Positions 43,146 through 52,465 are shown, counted from the stretch's first letter. The stretch: DNA of 64,000 nt from Clostridia bacterium (GCA_017411605.1 JAFQPR010000034.1:18365-82364); one strand, 5' to 3'. The notes: generated by a model from the sequence alone, not told the origin. Numbers and translations: made by a program.

Positions 43146-45518
43146 ATGCGACGGATTAATATTTTTCTGCTTTTGATGATACTAATAATTGCACTCACGT
43201 CCTGCTCGCTTCTCGGCGGTTCGGACAACGGCGACGGTACGAATACGGGCAATTCGGGGGACGAAACTCCTAAAAACGAAGGAATAAAGGTGCTTCTTAC
43301 GCACGATGACAATATTACGGTAAAAAGCGAAAACCCCGTTTATATAAAAGAAGGCGAAAAAGCTGAGTTTGAGATAGCCTTCGCAGACCAGTTTGCCCTT
43401 GACGAGCTGAGCCACGGTGAATACAGAGGCGGCGTTATAACAGTAAGCGGAATAACCAAGGATACCGTAGTCCGCGCATCAAGTATTTTCGTTGCGTGCG
43501 ACACCTCGACTCCCTATCCCTTTATGCTCTGCGGTGACGAGGCGGACAGCGCGAGCGTCAGAAACGGTGAGAAGATAACGGGCGGAACAAAGGTAACGGT
43601 AAACGCCAACCAGAAATTCAAGATATTCCTCGGTTGGAGCGTCGGCGGCTATACGACGGATAAAACGAAGATGCTCTCGGAGAGCAGAACGTTCACCTTC
43701 AGAGTTAATCCGAGTATGAAGGACGCATACGGCATCATAAAGATTTACGCGAATTACGCGGAGGCGGGCGCGTACTATTACGATGCAAACGGCGGCACGC
43801 TCAATGCATCAAGCACTCTTGCTAAGAGCAACTCGTATTACACTTCGAGTGCATCGGGTGATAGACTCAAGGTCACGCTTTCGGGAGAATACCTCGACGT
43901 TATCGAAACTGCAAGCCTCTTCTACGATGATGGCACGTTCACTCGCGAGGGCTACGTTCTCACCGAGTATAATACCAAAGCCGACGGCAGCGGCGAGTCA
44001 TACAGTCTTGGCTCGAAGTTCTATATAGACCCCACTCAAAACGACCTTCCCGTGCTATACTGCATATGGCAGAAGGCGGCGGATGCGTCGGAATTTACAT
44101 ATGAGGACTTTTCTTATCCCGCGCCCGTTAAGCTATCGAACATACCGCATTGGCACGAGTCGGGCGTTATGATAACAGCCTATTTCGGTGATGCCGATAC
44201 TGTGGTAGTACCGGAGAAAATCGACGGAAAATATGTAACGGGTATAGCGAAAGACGCCTTCACTGATAAATCCATGACCACTCTCGTGCTTCCGAAGAGT
44301 ATGCAGCGCGTTGAGAGCGGAGCGTTCGTCGGATGCGAAAGCCTTACCACGATCTACTATCCCGACAGTATATACGATATCTCAAACGAGAGCTTTGATG
44401 CGGCAAGCTACACGAGCCTCAAAAACCTTTACGTCAACGCGACTATGGCGCCGAGAAATACCAAAAACGACGGCGGCGTATTTGCGGTCAAGCTCTCAAG
44501 ACTCCTCGCGAGCGGGGATAGAAACCGCATAATCTTCATCGCGGGCTCGTCTACCTACCAGGGACTTTCGAGTGAGTATATGGAGGCGCTCCTCGGAGGA
44601 AGCCACAGAGTTATCAACTTCGGTACGACGAGAACGACGAACGGTATGATATACCTTGAGGCTATGAAGCATCTGGCGCACGAGGGCGATATAATAGTTT
44701 ACGCTCCGGAAAACAGCACCTATATGATGGGCGAGAACGAATTGTATTGGAAAACTCTCAACGATATGGAGGGTATGTATAACCTATACAGATTTATCGA
44801 CATATCGAACTACACCAACGTATTCTCCGCTTTTGCGGATTATAATCAGACAAAGCGCTACGTCGTGGGCCCTATGCGCTACGAGCAGATATACGATACT
44901 ATCGTAACGAAGGGAACGGTCAATAAGTACGGCGAGTATCAGAACGCGAAGCGCGTATCCCTTGTTGACAGTTATTTCGACGGCTACTTTATAACCCTCA
45001 ATAACCGCTATAAATCGAAGAACGAGGGCGCGTGGGATGACCTTGAAGCTCAGATTGCTAATAAGGACTACACCGACCTGTCAAATCCCACCTGGGAGTC
45101 AATAGACTCGGATAGGCTTAAAGGCGCTATGAACGGCGCTATTCTTGCCGCCAAATCGAGCGGCGCGTCGGTCTACTTCGGATTCTGCCCCGTGGATGCT
45201 GATAAGCTCGTTTCCGAGGCGAGAAACGATGCGTGGCTCGCAGCCTACGATAAGCTTATTCTCGATACCTTCGAGTTTGACGGACTTGTCGGCTCGTGCA
45301 AGAATTATATCTTTGCTCACGAATACTTTTACGATAACGCCTTCCACCCGAACGACGTGGGAAGGACCTACCGTACCTACCGGGCATACCTCGACCTATG
45401 CGATATTCTTGACGCGTCCCCCTTGGGCTTCAAGGCTGCGGGAGATGAGTTTGAGGGATGTATCTTCGAGGAGGGCTCGCTCGGAGAGCCTATACACAGT
45501 GTAGATTACCTTAAATGA
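43146..45518 (+). CDS. Lipoprotein with repeat, leucine-rich repeat and SGNH hydrolase/acyltransferase domain
   Basis: A 790-residue surface lipoprotein. ALTSC places the lipidated Cys at residue 20, followed by a short Gly/Asn/Thr linker. A Listeria-Bacteroides (InlB-type) repeat lies at about 210-310 (YYYDANGGTLNAS, FTREGYVLTEYNTKADGSG). BspA-type leucine-rich repeats span about 345-435 (DAFTDKSMTTLVLP, GAFVGCESLTTIYYP). An SGNH fold follows, with nucleophile-block GSST (about 466) and the distal FHPNDVG (His 734). In the AlgJ/AlgX family such domains transfer acetyl groups to exopolysaccharides. The MBOAT gene downstream supports polymer O-acylation, so acting with it is the leading hypothesis. 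Confidence 0.75.
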   Translation: MRRINIFLLLMILIIALTSCSLLGGSDNGDGTNTGNSGDETPKNEGIKVLLTHDDNITVKSENPVYIKEGEKAEFEIAFADQFALDELSHGEYRGGVITVSGITKDTVVRASSIFVACDTSTPYPFMLCGDEADSASVRNGEKITGGTKVTVNANQKFKIFLGWSVGGYTTDKTKMLSESRTFTFRVNPSMKDAYGIIKIYANYAEAGAYYYDANGGTLNASSTLAKSNSYYTSSASGDRLKVTLSGEYLDVIETASLFYDDGTFTREGYVLTEYNTKADGSGESYSLGSKFYIDPTQNDLPVLYCIWQKAADASEFTYEDFSYPAPVKLSNIPHWHESGVMITAYFGDADTVVVPEKIDGKYVTGIAKDAFTDKSMTTLVLPKSMQRVESGAFVGCESLTTIYYPDSIYDISNESFDAASYTSLKNLYVNATMAPRNTKNDGGVFAVKLSRLLASGDRNRIIFIAGSSTYQGLSSEYMEALLGGSHRVINFGTTRTTNGMIYLEAMKHLAHEGDIIVYAPENSTYMMGENELYWKTLNDMEGMYNLYRFIDISNYTNVFSAFADYNQTKRYVVGPMRYEQIYDTIVTKGTVNKYGEYQNAKRVSLVDSYFDGYFITLNNRYKSKNEGAWDDLEAQIANKDYTDLSNPTWESIDSDRLKGAMNGAILAAKSSGASVYFGFCPVDADKLVSEARNDAWLAAYDKLILDTFEFDGLVGSCKNYIFAHEYFYDNAFHPNDVGRTYRTYRAYLDLCDILDASPLGFKAAGDEFEGCIFEEGSLGEPIHSVDYLK

Positions 45519-45526
45519 GGTGGCAG

Positions 45527-45859
45527 ATGAAACTCTTACAAACACCAACCGTTTTGCTATTTCTTCTTTTGCTGATATTGCTTCATATCGTGTCGCTTGT
45601 CACAAGAGGAAAAACGGCAAAAATCATTAACTTTGTAAATATATTTTTACATATCGCGCTATTTATACCGATGCTCAACAGCAGGTTTTCAATTGAAGAA
45701 GCGGTGCTCGTATATATGATAAGCATTTTCTTCTATACGCTGTTTGCCGTTATCGGTTACCGCAGGCAGCGCCGCTATGAAAAAAGAATAGAAGCTATGA
45801 GAGAGCGATTTTTGGCTGCGAGAGCCAAGGCTCCCAGCAAAGAGGAGGGTAACGTATGA
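45527..45859 (+). CDS. Small membrane protein of the O-acylation operon
   Basis: A 110-residue protein with about three hydrophobic segments (LLFLLLLILLHIVSL; FVNIFLHIALFIPML; VLVYMISIFFYTLFAVIG) and a basic cytoplasmic tail. It is not assignable to a family. The start at ATG 45527 has TGAGGTGG overlapping the preceding stop; an ATG at 45515 overlaps that gene and is too close to the site. It ends 4 bp into the MBOAT gene (ATGA), so it is translationally coupled and may be a small partner subunit of the acyltransferase. Confidence 0.6.
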   Translation: MKLLQTPTVLLFLLLLILLHIVSLVTRGKTAKIINFVNIFLHIALFIPMLNSRFSIEEAVLVYMISIFFYTLFAVIGYRRQRRYEKRIEAMRERFLAARAKAPSKEEGNV

Positions 45860-47316
45860 CCTTCAATTCCTGGGAATTTTTACTCTTCTATCCGATAGTT
45901 CTCCTGCTTTACTTCATTCTGCCGAAGAAGCTTAAGTGGCCGATGCTCCTTGTTGCGAGCTACTACTTCTATATGTGCTACCAGGCAGAGCTCGTATTCC
46001 TTATTTTCGGAACTACGCTTATATCCTGGGTGGCATCGAACATTATTGAACGCACAACGAAGAGCGGAGTCAGAAAATTCTGGCTGACGGTAACTCTTAT
46101 AGTGTGCCTTGGCGTTCTGTTCTTCTATAAATACTTCAACTTCCTTGCGGGAAGCGTTGTCGGACTGATTACGTACTTTGGAGGAACACCCTCGCCGATA
46201 GCCCTTAATCTTATTCTCCCCGTAGGCGTTTCGTTTTACACGTTCCAGACCCTCTCCTACGTTATCGACGTATATAGGGGCGACGTCAAGACCGAGAAGA
46301 ATTTCTTCTTCTTCGCGCTCTTCGTGTCCTTCTTCCCTCAGCTTGTTGCAGGACCTATCGAGCGCCCCGGCAACCTTATTCCTCAGCTCAAAGAGCCGAA
46401 GAAGTGGAACCGTGCCGACGCCGTTAAGGGCTCGAAGCATATGATAGTCGGCTTCTTTAAAAAGGTGGTTGTCGCAGACCTCTTATCCCTTTACGTAAAC
46501 GAGATATACAATGACGTGTCAAGCGCAACCGCATACGGCGTTATAATCGCGACGGCTCTCTTTGCCGTGCAGATCTACTGCGACTTCTCGGGTTATACCG
46601 ATATCGCGATAGGATGCGCGAGAATTATGGGCATACGCCTTATGAAGAACTTCGACCATCCGTATACCGCGACGACGATAAAGGAATTCTGGGGCAGATG
46701 GCATATCTCGCTCTCGACCTGGTTCAAGGACTACCTCTATTTTCCCCTCGGCGGCAGCAGATGCAAAAAGTCGCGTCACCTCTTCAACCTGTTCGTTGTA
46801 TTTTTAGTGTCGGGACTCTGGCACGGCGCGGCGTGGACATACGTTATATGGGGCGCGATACACGGCGTGTATCAGATAATAGGAAACCTCACGATAAAGA
46901 CGCGAAACCGCGCTCTCTCACTTGTGAAGCTTTCGGATAAGAGCCTACCCGTTGTCATTTTCAGGCGGCTTATGGTATTCGTTCTCGTCTGCTTCGCATG
47001 GCTCTTCTTCAGGGCGAACAGTATGGCAGACGCGATATCGCTGCTTCGTACTCTGTTTGTCACGGGTTGGGGTGTCAGCCTCAGCGATACGCTTACTTCA
47101 ATGAATCTTGACCTCACCGCGATACTTATGTGCGCGCTCTCTGTCTTAACTCTCATTATGATAGACCGCGTACTGAAATACGAGGACGAAGAGGGCGGTT
47201 CGGGACTCCTCGTGAAAAACGGAAGCTTTATATATTTCATCTGGATAATAATGTTTGCCTGGGCGATACTTCTCTCGCAGGATATCGCGAGCACGTTTAT
47301 TTATTTCCAGTTCTAA
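45856..47316 (+). CDS. MBOAT family O-acyltransferase (AlgI/DltB/PatA-like)
   Basis: A 486-residue polytopic membrane protein moving acyl groups from a cytoplasmic donor to an extracellular acceptor. Family blocks: the early WPMLLVASYYFYM, GVSFYTFQTLSYVIDVYRGD, FPQLVAGPIER, DFSGYTDIAIG, FWGRWHISLSTWFKDYLYFPLGG and LWHGAAWTYVIWG with the catalytic His. About ten to eleven membrane segments. Flanked by SGNH proteins, matching an AlgI-AlgJ/X acetylation system. The target polysaccharide or teichoic acid is unknown, as no glycan biosynthesis genes are present in the window. Confidence 0.92.
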   Translation: MTFNSWEFLLFYPIVLLLYFILPKKLKWPMLLVASYYFYMCYQAELVFLIFGTTLISWVASNIIERTTKSGVRKFWLTVTLIVCLGVLFFYKYFNFLAGSVVGLITYFGGTPSPIALNLILPVGVSFYTFQTLSYVIDVYRGDVKTEKNFFFFALFVSFFPQLVAGPIERPGNLIPQLKEPKKWNRADAVKGSKHMIVGFFKKVVVADLLSLYVNEIYNDVSSATAYGVIIATALFAVQIYCDFSGYTDIAIGCARIMGIRLMKNFDHPYTATTIKEFWGRWHISLSTWFKDYLYFPLGGSRCKKSRHLFNLFVVFLVSGLWHGAAWTYVIWGAIHGVYQIIGNLTIKTRNRALSLVKLSDKSLPVVIFRRLMVFVLVCFAWLFFRANSMADAISLLRTLFVTGWGVSLSDTLTSMNLDLTAILMCALSVLTLIMIDRVLKYEDEEGGSGLLVKNGSFIYFIWIIMFAWAILLSQDIASTFIYFQF

Positions 47317-47326
47317 GGAGGAAAAT

Positions 47327-48760
47327 ATGGGAAAGGTAATAGCACTTCTTTTAGTAATTATTCTTCCGATAGCGCTGCTGTTCGGATATGTATTTTCAAT
47401 ACCGCCGCAATATACCAATACGTTTGTCGGCGAGCTTGACGACAAGTTTGAAAGGCTCACCTCGATAGATGAGCCGAAGATAGTCGTCGTAGGCGGCTCG
47501 TCCGTGGCATTCGGACTTGAGAGTGAGCTCCTTGAAAAGTACACGGATATGCCCGTCGTTAACTTCGGTCTTTACGCCGCTCTCGGAACGAAGGTCATGC
47601 TTGACCTCTCGAAGGCGGGAATAGGAGAGGGTGATATCGTTATCCTCTCACCCGAGCTTGACGCTCAGACGATGTCGATGTACTTTAACTCGGAAACCAC
47701 CCTGCAGGCAACGGACGATAACCCCGCGATGCTCAGATACGTCGCCCCCGAGCATTACTTCTCGCTCCTCGGCTCGCTCTGGGATCACGTAGGGCAGAAG
47801 CTCGAATATCAGAAGGACGGCGCTCCGAATCCCTCGGGCGTCTATAACGGAAATAACTTCAACGAGTACGGCGACCTCGAATACGAAAGACCAGGCAACG
47901 TTATGGCTCTTTACTACGATCCGAATACGGTTATAACCCTTGACGAGAGCATTCTTGACGAGGAGTTCATAGACTATATGAACGATTATATCAAGTACTG
48001 CGAGAAAAAGGGAGCGACCGTTTATTTCTCCTACTGCCCGATGAATCATATGGCGCTTGCCGACGGTACGACCGACGAGAGCATTGCGGCGTTTGACGCT
48101 CTTATGAAGGAAAAGATAAACTGCAAGTTTATCAGCTATATCGAGGACTATATCCTCGCTCCCGGATACTTCTACGATACGAACTTCCACCTCAACGATG
48201 CGGGCTCGGTATACAGGACTCTGCAGCTTGCCACAGACCTTATGCTCGAGATGAATATCACGACTCTTATAGAGGAAAAGCTCCCCGAGGTCCCCGCGCT
48301 TAAGGACGGAATGATAGAGGTGACGGAGAAGATCGAGGGCGGCGAGTTCTTCACCTACGAGGCTCTTGCGAACGGAAACTACAAGATAACGGGACTTACC
48401 GAGGCGGGTAAGGCAGAGAAGACCTTAACTATTCCTCTCGGTGTTGAAATAGGCGGCTCAAGCCTTGCCGCGGCTATAACTATCATTGACGAGGGCGCAT
48501 TTGCGGGCGGTGTTGTCGAAACCGTAATAATCCCCGAAAATACCTACGTAACTCAGCTTAATAACGGAGTATTCCGCGGCTCGGGAACTGTAAAACGTCT
48601 TCTCATCTATAAGGCTGAAGCGGAAACCATAAATCCCCCCTTCGATTTTTCGGGAATAGCGGAAGGCTTTGAGGTCCACGCTCCCGAGGGCTCGGATTAC
48701 ACGACGAGCTACTATTGGAGCCAGCTTAAGGGTATCACCGTAAAGCTCGTGCTTGACTAA
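47327..48760 (+). CDS. Membrane-anchored SGNH acyltransferase-like protein with C-terminal leucine-rich repeats
   Basis: A 477-residue protein. The N-terminal hydrophobic helix (ALLLVIILPIALLFGYV) acts as an uncleaved signal anchor. The SGNH domain starts with VVVGGSSVAFGL (GGSS at 56-59) and ends with FYDTNFHLNDAG (His 288), the same YD-x-x-FH-x-ND-x-G pattern as in the 43146 protein. The C-terminal region (about 380-470) has BspA-type repeats (ITIIDEGAFAGGVVETVIIP, NGVFRGSGTVKRL). ATG 47327 follows an ideal AAGGAGG. It likely works with the MBOAT as the second, anchored acyltransferase. Confidence 0.75.
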   Translation: MGKVIALLLVIILPIALLFGYVFSIPPQYTNTFVGELDDKFERLTSIDEPKIVVVGGSSVAFGLESELLEKYTDMPVVNFGLYAALGTKVMLDLSKAGIGEGDIVILSPELDAQTMSMYFNSETTLQATDDNPAMLRYVAPEHYFSLLGSLWDHVGQKLEYQKDGAPNPSGVYNGNNFNEYGDLEYERPGNVMALYYDPNTVITLDESILDEEFIDYMNDYIKYCEKKGATVYFSYCPMNHMALADGTTDESIAAFDALMKEKINCKFISYIEDYILAPGYFYDTNFHLNDAGSVYRTLQLATDLMLEMNITTLIEEKLPEVPALKDGMIEVTEKIEGGEFFTYEALANGNYKITGLTEAGKAEKTLTIPLGVEIGGSSLAAAITIIDEGAFAGGVVETVIIPENTYVTQLNNGVFRGSGTVKRLLIYKAEAETINPPFDFSGIAEGFEVHAPEGSDYTTSYYWSQLKGITVKLVLD

Positions 48761-48769
48761 GGAGAGAAA

Positions 48770-49309
48770 ATGAAAAGAATAATAACGTTAATACTTCTCC
48801 TCACCGTAATTCTATCTACGGTATCCTGCTCCGATTATGCGGATAAGCCAAGCTACCGCGATATCGAGTATAAGGAAAACGGGCTGAGGCTCGTTCTGCG
48901 TAACGATATGCAGCGATACGAGGTAGAGGGCTACGACTTCTATTTCACGAACGTCATAGGAACGGTTATTCTGAGCGCGGTTAAGCTCGATGAAGAGTTC
49001 CTTCGAGAGAACGAGATAAAAACGGATATAACCGCAGGCGAATACGTTGATTATCTGATAGAGAAAAACGAGTTTGAAAAGGACAAAATATATTACGAGC
49101 ACGATGAGGACCTCGGTAAGTATAACTTCAAATACGTCTTTTCCGACGTTGGGGCGGCTAGTGAAATATTCTACTACGTAACCGTTCTTGGCGATGCAGG
49201 TAACGTATGGTACGTTGAGATGACCTGTCGGAACGAGGACTCCGAGTTTTATCTTTCGAGCTTTGACTCCTGGAAAAATGACCTCAAAGCGTATACTCCG
49301 GAGAGCTGA
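48770..49309 (+). CDS. Lipoprotein of unknown function at the end of the O-acylation operon
   Basis: A 179-residue protein with a type II signal (STVSC, Cys at about residue 20) and a compact, acidic beta-rich domain with no recognised family. It starts 9 bp after the second SGNH gene with an AAGGAGA site, so belongs to the same operon, which then ends at a terminator (49364-49391). A role in substrate presentation or envelope anchoring is possible but unsupported. Confidence 0.6.
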   Translation: MKRIITLILLLTVILSTVSCSDYADKPSYRDIEYKENGLRLVLRNDMQRYEVEGYDFYFTNVIGTVILSAVKLDEEFLRENEIKTDITAGEYVDYLIEKNEFEKDKIYYEHDEDLGKYNFKYVFSDVGAASEIFYYVTVLGDAGNVWYVEMTCRNEDSEFYLSSFDSWKNDLKAYTPES

Positions 49310-49363
49310 CGGACAATAAACCGAAAAGACTCGAAAAAACGGTAAAACTTCTTAAAAAATACA

Positions 49364-49391
49364 AAAAAATCCCGAGAAATCGGGATTTTTT
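49364..49391. terminator. Terminator of the O-acylation operon (copy 1 of a paired element)
   Basis: A perfect 12-bp A/T-tailed stem with a GAAA loop. A near-identical element lies at 49500-49527 with a TTTC loop, so the two match in both direct and inverted orientation. The 108 bp between them (49392-49499) holds no gene. Confidence 0.8.
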
Positions 49392-49499
49392 CTTTGATAG
49401 TTACAATTATGCAAGCCGTTTTTGCTTTTATATCGTCCGAGCAATGTCCGCATCAATAATTTGCCCATCAAAAAGTATAATGAAATATCAAAAAGTACA

Positions 49500-49527
49500 A
49501 AAAAATCCCGATTTCTCGGGATTTTTT
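49500..49527. terminator. Terminator of the ylmH-end operon (copy 2 of a paired element)
   Basis: The same 12-bp stem as at 49364-49391 with a TTTC loop, followed on the minus strand by TTTTTTT. It terminates minus-strand transcription just after the stop at 49546. Confidence 0.8.
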
Positions 49528-49545
49528 CTTTGAATGGTACCATTT

Positions 49546-50310
49546 TTAAACGTAAATATCGACCTCTGCGTTAAGCTTTCCCTTTTTAGAGAGCCCGACT
49601 GTGCCGCGATAGATAAATCTTCCGTATCCGCGTACCGAAACGACGTCATTTGCCTTTGGCGTATACGAGTTGTTTTCTATCTTTTTGCCGCCAACGAAAA
49701 CGAGTCCTTTTTTGAAAAGGCTCAGTGAATCGTCACGTGATATATTAAAGATTTTTGAAATAACCGCGTCAAGCCTCTCACCCGCGAGCTGAATTTTTAC
49801 TCTTTCGGTGCGGAAAAGCTCGCCCTCGGGTAGGCTATCATCTGTAATCGTTGAGATTTTAACGTCGGTATGCTTGATTTTTGTAAGCTCCGAGGCTAAA
49901 AAATCGGATATTTCATCCTTTACGAAAACGTAACCTACGTTATCGCGTATAACGATATCGCCGATAAGCTTCCTCTCGATACCGAGATTAAGTATAGCTC
50001 CGAGGAAATCTCGGTGCGTAAGCTTGTCAGCGAACTTTGCGCTCTTCGGCTCAACCTTGAGCACTCGGATAGGGAAGAGCTCCTCATATCCAAGCTCCTC
50101 GGGGTTGCCAAACCTTATCATAATGCGCTCTGTTCCCAAGATACCGCCGAACTTAGTGTACCTTATCTTTCCGATAGCAAGCTTTGCCGCCTCGAATACA
50201 GACTGCTCGGCAAGACCTAAAAAGTCGGTAAAGGTAAAGTAGCACGCAGAGTCGCTCTTTTTTGCAAGCTCAATGAACCGTTTGTATAAAAGCTCTTCTT
50301 CGTTCGTCAT
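49546..50310 (-). CDS. ylmH: YlmH-type S4 domain RNA-binding protein
   Basis: A 254-residue protein with the YlmH N-terminal module (FTDFLGLAEQSVFEAAKL, RIMIRFGN, IRVLKVEPKSAKFADKLTHRDFLGAILNLGIERKLIGDI) and a C-terminal S4 RNA-binding domain (RLDAVISKIFNISRDDSLSLFKKGLVFVGG). In Firmicutes YlmH/RqcP2 binds stalled 50S-tRNA complexes in ribosome quality control. It usually lies with sepF in the division cluster, but here sepF is 14 kb away. Its start overlaps the parvulin stop by 4 bp. Confidence 0.88.
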   Translation of the reverse strand: MTNEEELLYKRFIELAKKSDSACYFTFTDFLGLAEQSVFEAAKLAIGKIRYTKFGGILGTERIMIRFGNPEELGYEELFPIRVLKVEPKSAKFADKLTHRDFLGAILNLGIERKLIGDIVIRDNVGYVFVKDEISDFLASELTKIKHTDVKISTITDDSLPEGELFRTERVKIQLAGERLDAVISKIFNISRDDSLSLFKKGLVFVGGKKIENNSYTPKANDVVSVRGYGRFIYRGTVGLSKKGKLNAEVDIYV

Positions 50311-51059
50311 GCAAGCACGTCAACGGGATACATAATCTTGAGCTGATTTATCTTGCTCTCGTAAGCTGCGCGCTGCTTCTCGTTCTCAAGCATAGCGCGG
50401 ATTCCGTCCTTAACCTCTTCGAAGGGAGTAGCCTTAGCCTCGGACTTGGAGTTAAGCTTAATGAGGTGATAGCCGAACTGAGTCTTAACAGGAGTCTTCG
50501 TAATTTCTCCGACTTCCATTGCGAATACCGCAGTATCAAATTCGGGAACCATCTGACCGCGCGTGAAGTCACCTAGTGAGCCGCCGTTCTCCTTTGAGGG
50601 GCAGGTGGAGTTCTCCTTTGCCGCATCCTCGAAGCTTATCTCGCCCGATGCGATTTTTTCGTAAATTGCGAGAGCCTCATCCTCAGTGGCAACGAGAATA
50701 TGGCTTGCATTGACGGATTCGCCCGTCATAAACTTATCGGGATTGTCATTGTAGAAGCTTACGACGTCCTCGTCCTTAACTTTGGCTGCGGCTGCGATTG
50801 CCTTTTCTGCGGCATAGTTGGTAAGAAGGTTGTCCTTGAGCTTTGCGAGCTGAGCGCGGAATTCCGCTTCGCCCTCGTAAAGATTTCTCTTTGCGTCGAG
50901 AAGCAGGAGCTTCGAGTCGATGAGCTGCTTGAGTATCATCGCGCGTCCCTCGGGATTGTTGTAGCTCTGCGCTCTCTGACCGAGAGAAGCGAGAAATTCA
51001 TCCACGTCCGCGGACGTGATAGGCATACCGCCTACGGTTGCTAAAATTTTGTTTTCCAT
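50307..51059 (-). CDS. Parvulin-type peptidyl-prolyl cis-trans isomerase, cytoplasmic
   Basis: A 250-residue protein with a SurA-like N-terminal helical domain and a single parvulin domain (ASHILVATEDEA, FEDAAKENSTCPSKENGGSLGDFTRGQMVPEFDTAVFAM, VKTQFGYHLIKL). It has no signal peptide or lipobox, unlike PrsA, so a cytosolic role is expected. ATG 51059 follows AAAGGAGA; an upstream TTG reading overlaps the site. Its neighbours handle RNA and ribosome quality control, so it may assist nascent chains. Parvulin catalytic residues look present. Confidence 0.88.
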   Translation of the reverse strand: MENKILATVGGMPITSADVDEFLASLGQRAQSYNNPEGRAMILKQLIDSKLLLLDAKRNLYEGEAEFRAQLAKLKDNLLTNYAAEKAIAAAAKVKDEDVVSFYNDNPDKFMTGESVNASHILVATEDEALAIYEKIASGEISFEDAAKENSTCPSKENGGSLGDFTRGQMVPEFDTAVFAMEVGEITKTPVKTQFGYHLIKLNSKSEAKATPFEEVKDGIRAMLENEKQRAAYESKINQLKIMYPVDVLA

Positions 51060-51097
51060 ATTTATATCTCCTTTATTTATAAACAATTGTTTACATA

Positions 51098-52465
51098 TTA
51101 ATTGATTCTAAGCCCTTTAGGGTAATGATTTTTAATTTTTCCGTCACTCATCTTACCGCCGCCGATAACCGAGCCGTGATAAGTAACAACGCAAAAACCG
51201 CTATCTGAAAAGCTATTTGCGGCAATTTCTTCTCCTCTGAGATATCTTTTTGCGTCATCTGCCGTTACGCACTCTTTTCTTTTGAAAAGCTCTCCGTAAA
51301 CGCAGAAGAATTGGTGTGAAGGAAAGAGGTTCTTGCCCCTGACCTCGCCTATCAGAACACCGGCTGAGAAAACGCTTCTCTCGGGAATAGGGTAATTATG
51401 CGATACGATAACAAGGTTTTCTCCGTGCTTCACGATACGTCCCTCGGGGGCGTGGGTCAGGTTCTTTTTAAAGAAATCTTCTATGATACGCAGTTCGTCT
51501 TTGCTTGGGGATTTGAAGCTGTTTTTGCACTTAAATACCGCCCCGTTGTCCATTTTTTTGCATAAAAGCGCGAGAAATTGACCTTCTCCCGGGGACCTGT
51601 GGGGATAAAATCTGCGGCATTTGCAAAGCTCTTTCGATTTTGCATCGGGGAAGCTGACTCCGTCGGCTGTAACAGCGCGAAGCTTTTCGTTAACCTCGAG
51701 AAGCAGAAACTCGGGGTGGCGCTGCAGAAAATCGTCAACTACCATCTCATTCTCCTCGAGAGAGTAAGTACAGGTAGAGTAAAGAAGCTTTCCGCCCGCC
51801 TTCAGTATTTTTGCGGCATTGTCAAGAATAATTCGCTGTCTTTTCGCGCAAAGTTCAACGTTCTCCTCGCTCCATTCCTCGATAGCGGGTACGTCTTTTC
51901 TGAACATACCCTCGCCCGAGCAGGGCGCATCGGCAACAACTATATCGAAAAAGTTTTCGTAATTCTTCGCAATTTCCGCTGTGTCGAGAGAGGTGACCGC
52001 GCCGCATCTTATACCCATTCTCTCAAAGTTTCCGACGAGTATTTTTGCTCTCTTCGGTACGTATTCATTTGATAGAATAAAGCCCTCGTTTCCGAGCGCC
52101 GAGGCTATCTGCGTGGACTTTCCGCCGGGGGCGGCGCATAGGTCGCAGACCTTCATTCCGGGCTCGATATCGAGCGCCGCAACGCTTGCCATAGCTCCGG
52201 GGTCTTGCACGTATATCTGTCCCGCTGCGTGCTCGGGAGTGTTTCCGATACCCGATACCGCCTCGGTTAAAAGATAACCGTCGCGCACGTAGGAAAGCGG
52301 CTCTGTCGGAAAGCTGCTGTTCTTTAAAAAATCCTCGGGTGAGGTCTTAAGTCTGTTGATACGCAGACCCTTTTTCTCCGTGCCGAAGGTAAGCTCCTTT
52401 TCAAAAGCCTCGTACTCATCACCGAGTATCCGTTTCATTCGTTCCTTGAATTTTTCGGGTAACAT
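51098..52465 (-). CDS. NOL1/NOP2/Sun family RNA (cytosine-5) methyltransferase, RsmF-like
   Basis: A 455-residue SAM-dependent methyltransferase of rRNA or tRNA cytosine C5. Motifs include VQDPGAMASVAALDIEPGMKVCDLCAAPGGKST (SAM binding), VVADAPCSGEGMFRKD (PCxGxG), and LYSTCTYSLEENE with the catalytic TCT Cys. The C-terminal part (about 310-455, ending HYPKGLRIN) matches the RsmF-type PUA-like extension. ATG 52465 is preceded by AAAGGAGAGCT; an in-frame upstream reading to 52540 lacks a site. Confidence 0.9.
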   Translation of the reverse strand: MLPEKFKERMKRILGDEYEAFEKELTFGTEKKGLRINRLKTSPEDFLKNSSFPTEPLSYVRDGYLLTEAVSGIGNTPEHAAGQIYVQDPGAMASVAALDIEPGMKVCDLCAAPGGKSTQIASALGNEGFILSNEYVPKRAKILVGNFERMGIRCGAVTSLDTAEIAKNYENFFDIVVADAPCSGEGMFRKDVPAIEEWSEENVELCAKRQRIILDNAAKILKAGGKLLYSTCTYSLEENEMVVDDFLQRHPEFLLLEVNEKLRAVTADGVSFPDAKSKELCKCRRFYPHRSPGEGQFLALLCKKMDNGAVFKCKNSFKSPSKDELRIIEDFFKKNLTHAPEGRIVKHGENLVIVSHNYPIPERSVFSAGVLIGEVRGKNLFPSHQFFCVYGELFKRKECVTADDAKRYLRGEEIAANSFSDSGFCVVTYHGSVIGGGKMSDGKIKNHYPKGLRIN

